A stretch of DNA of 64,000 nt, taken from Winogradskya humida (GTDB lineage: Bacteria > Actinomycetota > Actinomycetes > Mycobacteriales > Micromonosporaceae). Each line of letters begins with the position of its first letter. Position 1 is the first letter of the stretch. The translations under genes and the position numbers were made by a program. Positions 63,409 through 64,000 of the stretch are shown here, one piece after another. The stretch lies in contig NZ_BOMN01000010.1 in assembly GCF_016862215.1 (NCBI RefSeq), positions 1 through 64,000 of the forward strand, given 5' to 3'. The notes under the pieces are model-generated. The model had not been told where the DNA came from. It made no database searches and saw only the letters and a program-made list of their open reading frames with translations.

Positions 63409-64000
63409 ATGACCGTGAAACGCCGCTGGGCTCCCCTGACTCTTGCGTTGCCGGCGGTCCTCGCCTGCGGCCTGGCCGCATGCAGCGAGACCCCGGAGGC
63501 TGCTCTCCCCGCGCCTGCCGCTTCGAGCGTGCCCGTTACGTCCAGTGCGCCGGGGGATCCGACGGTGCGCATGGTCAGCCGGGACGGGCGGCGGCTGGCG
63601 TTTCATGTGACGCCGGGGAAGTTGCCCGCGATCGTGCTGGATGCCGGCGGTGGCGAGGACTCCTCCTATTGGAAGGGGTTGGTGCCGCAGATCTCGCAGG
63701 CGACCGGGTCCGAGGTCATCACCTACGACCGGGCCGGGATGGGTGACAGTGACGAGGTGCCGGGGGCGTGGGATCCGGTTCGGGCGGCCGGTGATCTCAA
63801 GGCGGGGCTGACCCAGCTCGGGGTGACGGATGACGTTGTTCTGGTGTCGCATTCGCAGGCCGGGGAGGTGGCGACGTATTTCGTGCGGGAGAACCCGGGG
63901 TGGGTGGACGGGGCGGTGCTCGTGGATGCGAACCTGCCGCCGTTCTTCACCGATGCGGAGGTCGACCGGATCGTGGCGGTCAACGGGCCGCAGATCGAGG
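63409..64000 (+). CDS. Alpha/beta hydrolase lipoprotein (cut by window end)
   Basis: An open frame from an ATG (AGGAA 5 bp upstream) to the last base, 197 codons without a stop. The N terminus has basic residues, a hydrophobic stretch and the lipobox CGLAACSE (LAAC), so it is exported and lipid-modified. The mature part has LDAGGGEDSSYWKGL, YDRAGMGDSDEVPG (oxyanion region) and LVSHSQAGEVATYF, the Ser-nucleophile elbow of an alpha/beta hydrolase. The acid and His lie beyond the window. Substrate unknown. Confidence 0.85.
   Translation, partial: MTVKRRWAPLTLALPAVLACGLAACSETPEAALPAPAASSVPVTSSAPGDPTVRMVSRDGRRLAFHVTPGKLPAIVLDAGGGEDSSYWKGLVPQISQATGSEVITYDRAGMGDSDEVPGAWDPVRAAGDLKAGLTQLGVTDDVVLVSHSQAGEVATYFVRENPGWVDGAVLVDANLPPFFTDAEVDRIVAVNGPQIE

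Overview
The window is chromosomal DNA of a high-GC actinobacterium. Nearly every third codon position is G or C, GTG starts and ATGA/GTGA stop-start overlaps are frequent, and several promoters place the -10 box about 7 bp before the start codon, as leaderless mRNAs do. The gene families present (DnaE2-ImuB-ImuA' mutasome with a SAV_6107-type HEPN protein, subtilisin inhibitor, nickel superoxide dismutase, HelR, DUF222-HNH, SCO6745-type protein) fit an actinomycete. An Actinoplanes/Micromonosporaceae-like host is my best guess, made without a database search.

Layout. 1-5.9 kb: a heptanucleotide repeat, then minus-strand genes for a phosphodiesterase, a methyltransferase, a large secreted subtilase and a subtilisin inhibitor. 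5.9-13.5 kb: damage-inducible mutagenesis operon (HEPN, imuA', imuB, dnaE2) behind a LexA-type box. 13.5-14.9 kb: TetR/SDR pair with repeated operators. 14.9-20.9 kb: arsenic island (LMW arsenate reductase, ACR3 pump, tandem-domain ArsR, divergent Cys-rich flavoprotein, MFS carrier, shortened TauE/SafE-like protein). 20.9-26.6 kb: esterase, SDR and TetR with a phased operator array, DUF222-HNH protein, sigma factor with membrane partner. 26.8-31.6 kb: HelR behind a rifamycin-associated-like element, then SoxR, flavin reductase, Ni-SOD and a broken radical SAM gene. 31.7-38.7 kb: mixed enzymes and regulators, including a second broken gene. 38.8-43.9 kb: orphan Phd antitoxin, APC permease, SDR, transmembrane flavocytochrome plus FMN-binding protein. 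43.9-50.7 kb: small enzymes, regulators and transporters. 51-55.7 kb: carotenoid-tailoring operon. 55.8-59.7 kb: GlxA/PfpI pair, erythromycin-esterase-like gene, LysR. 59.7-63.2 kb: succinate dehydrogenase operon with a terminator, then a lipoprotein hydrolase cut by the window end.

The strongest leads are (1) two SoxR-type promoters with 19-bp spacers that put Ni-SOD in a SoxR-controlled, translationally coupled operon; (2) four identical-spaced (23 bp) palindromes between an SDR and its TetR regulator; (3) repeat-encoded insertions in ImuA', one lying inside the P-loop region; (4) a two-domain ArsR fusion beside a flavoprotein with CC pairs at both ends; and (5) two genes 2 kb apart that each look like in-frame halves joined by an internal deletion plus frameshift. 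Short tandem repeats, in coding and spacer DNA, recur across the first 33 kb.
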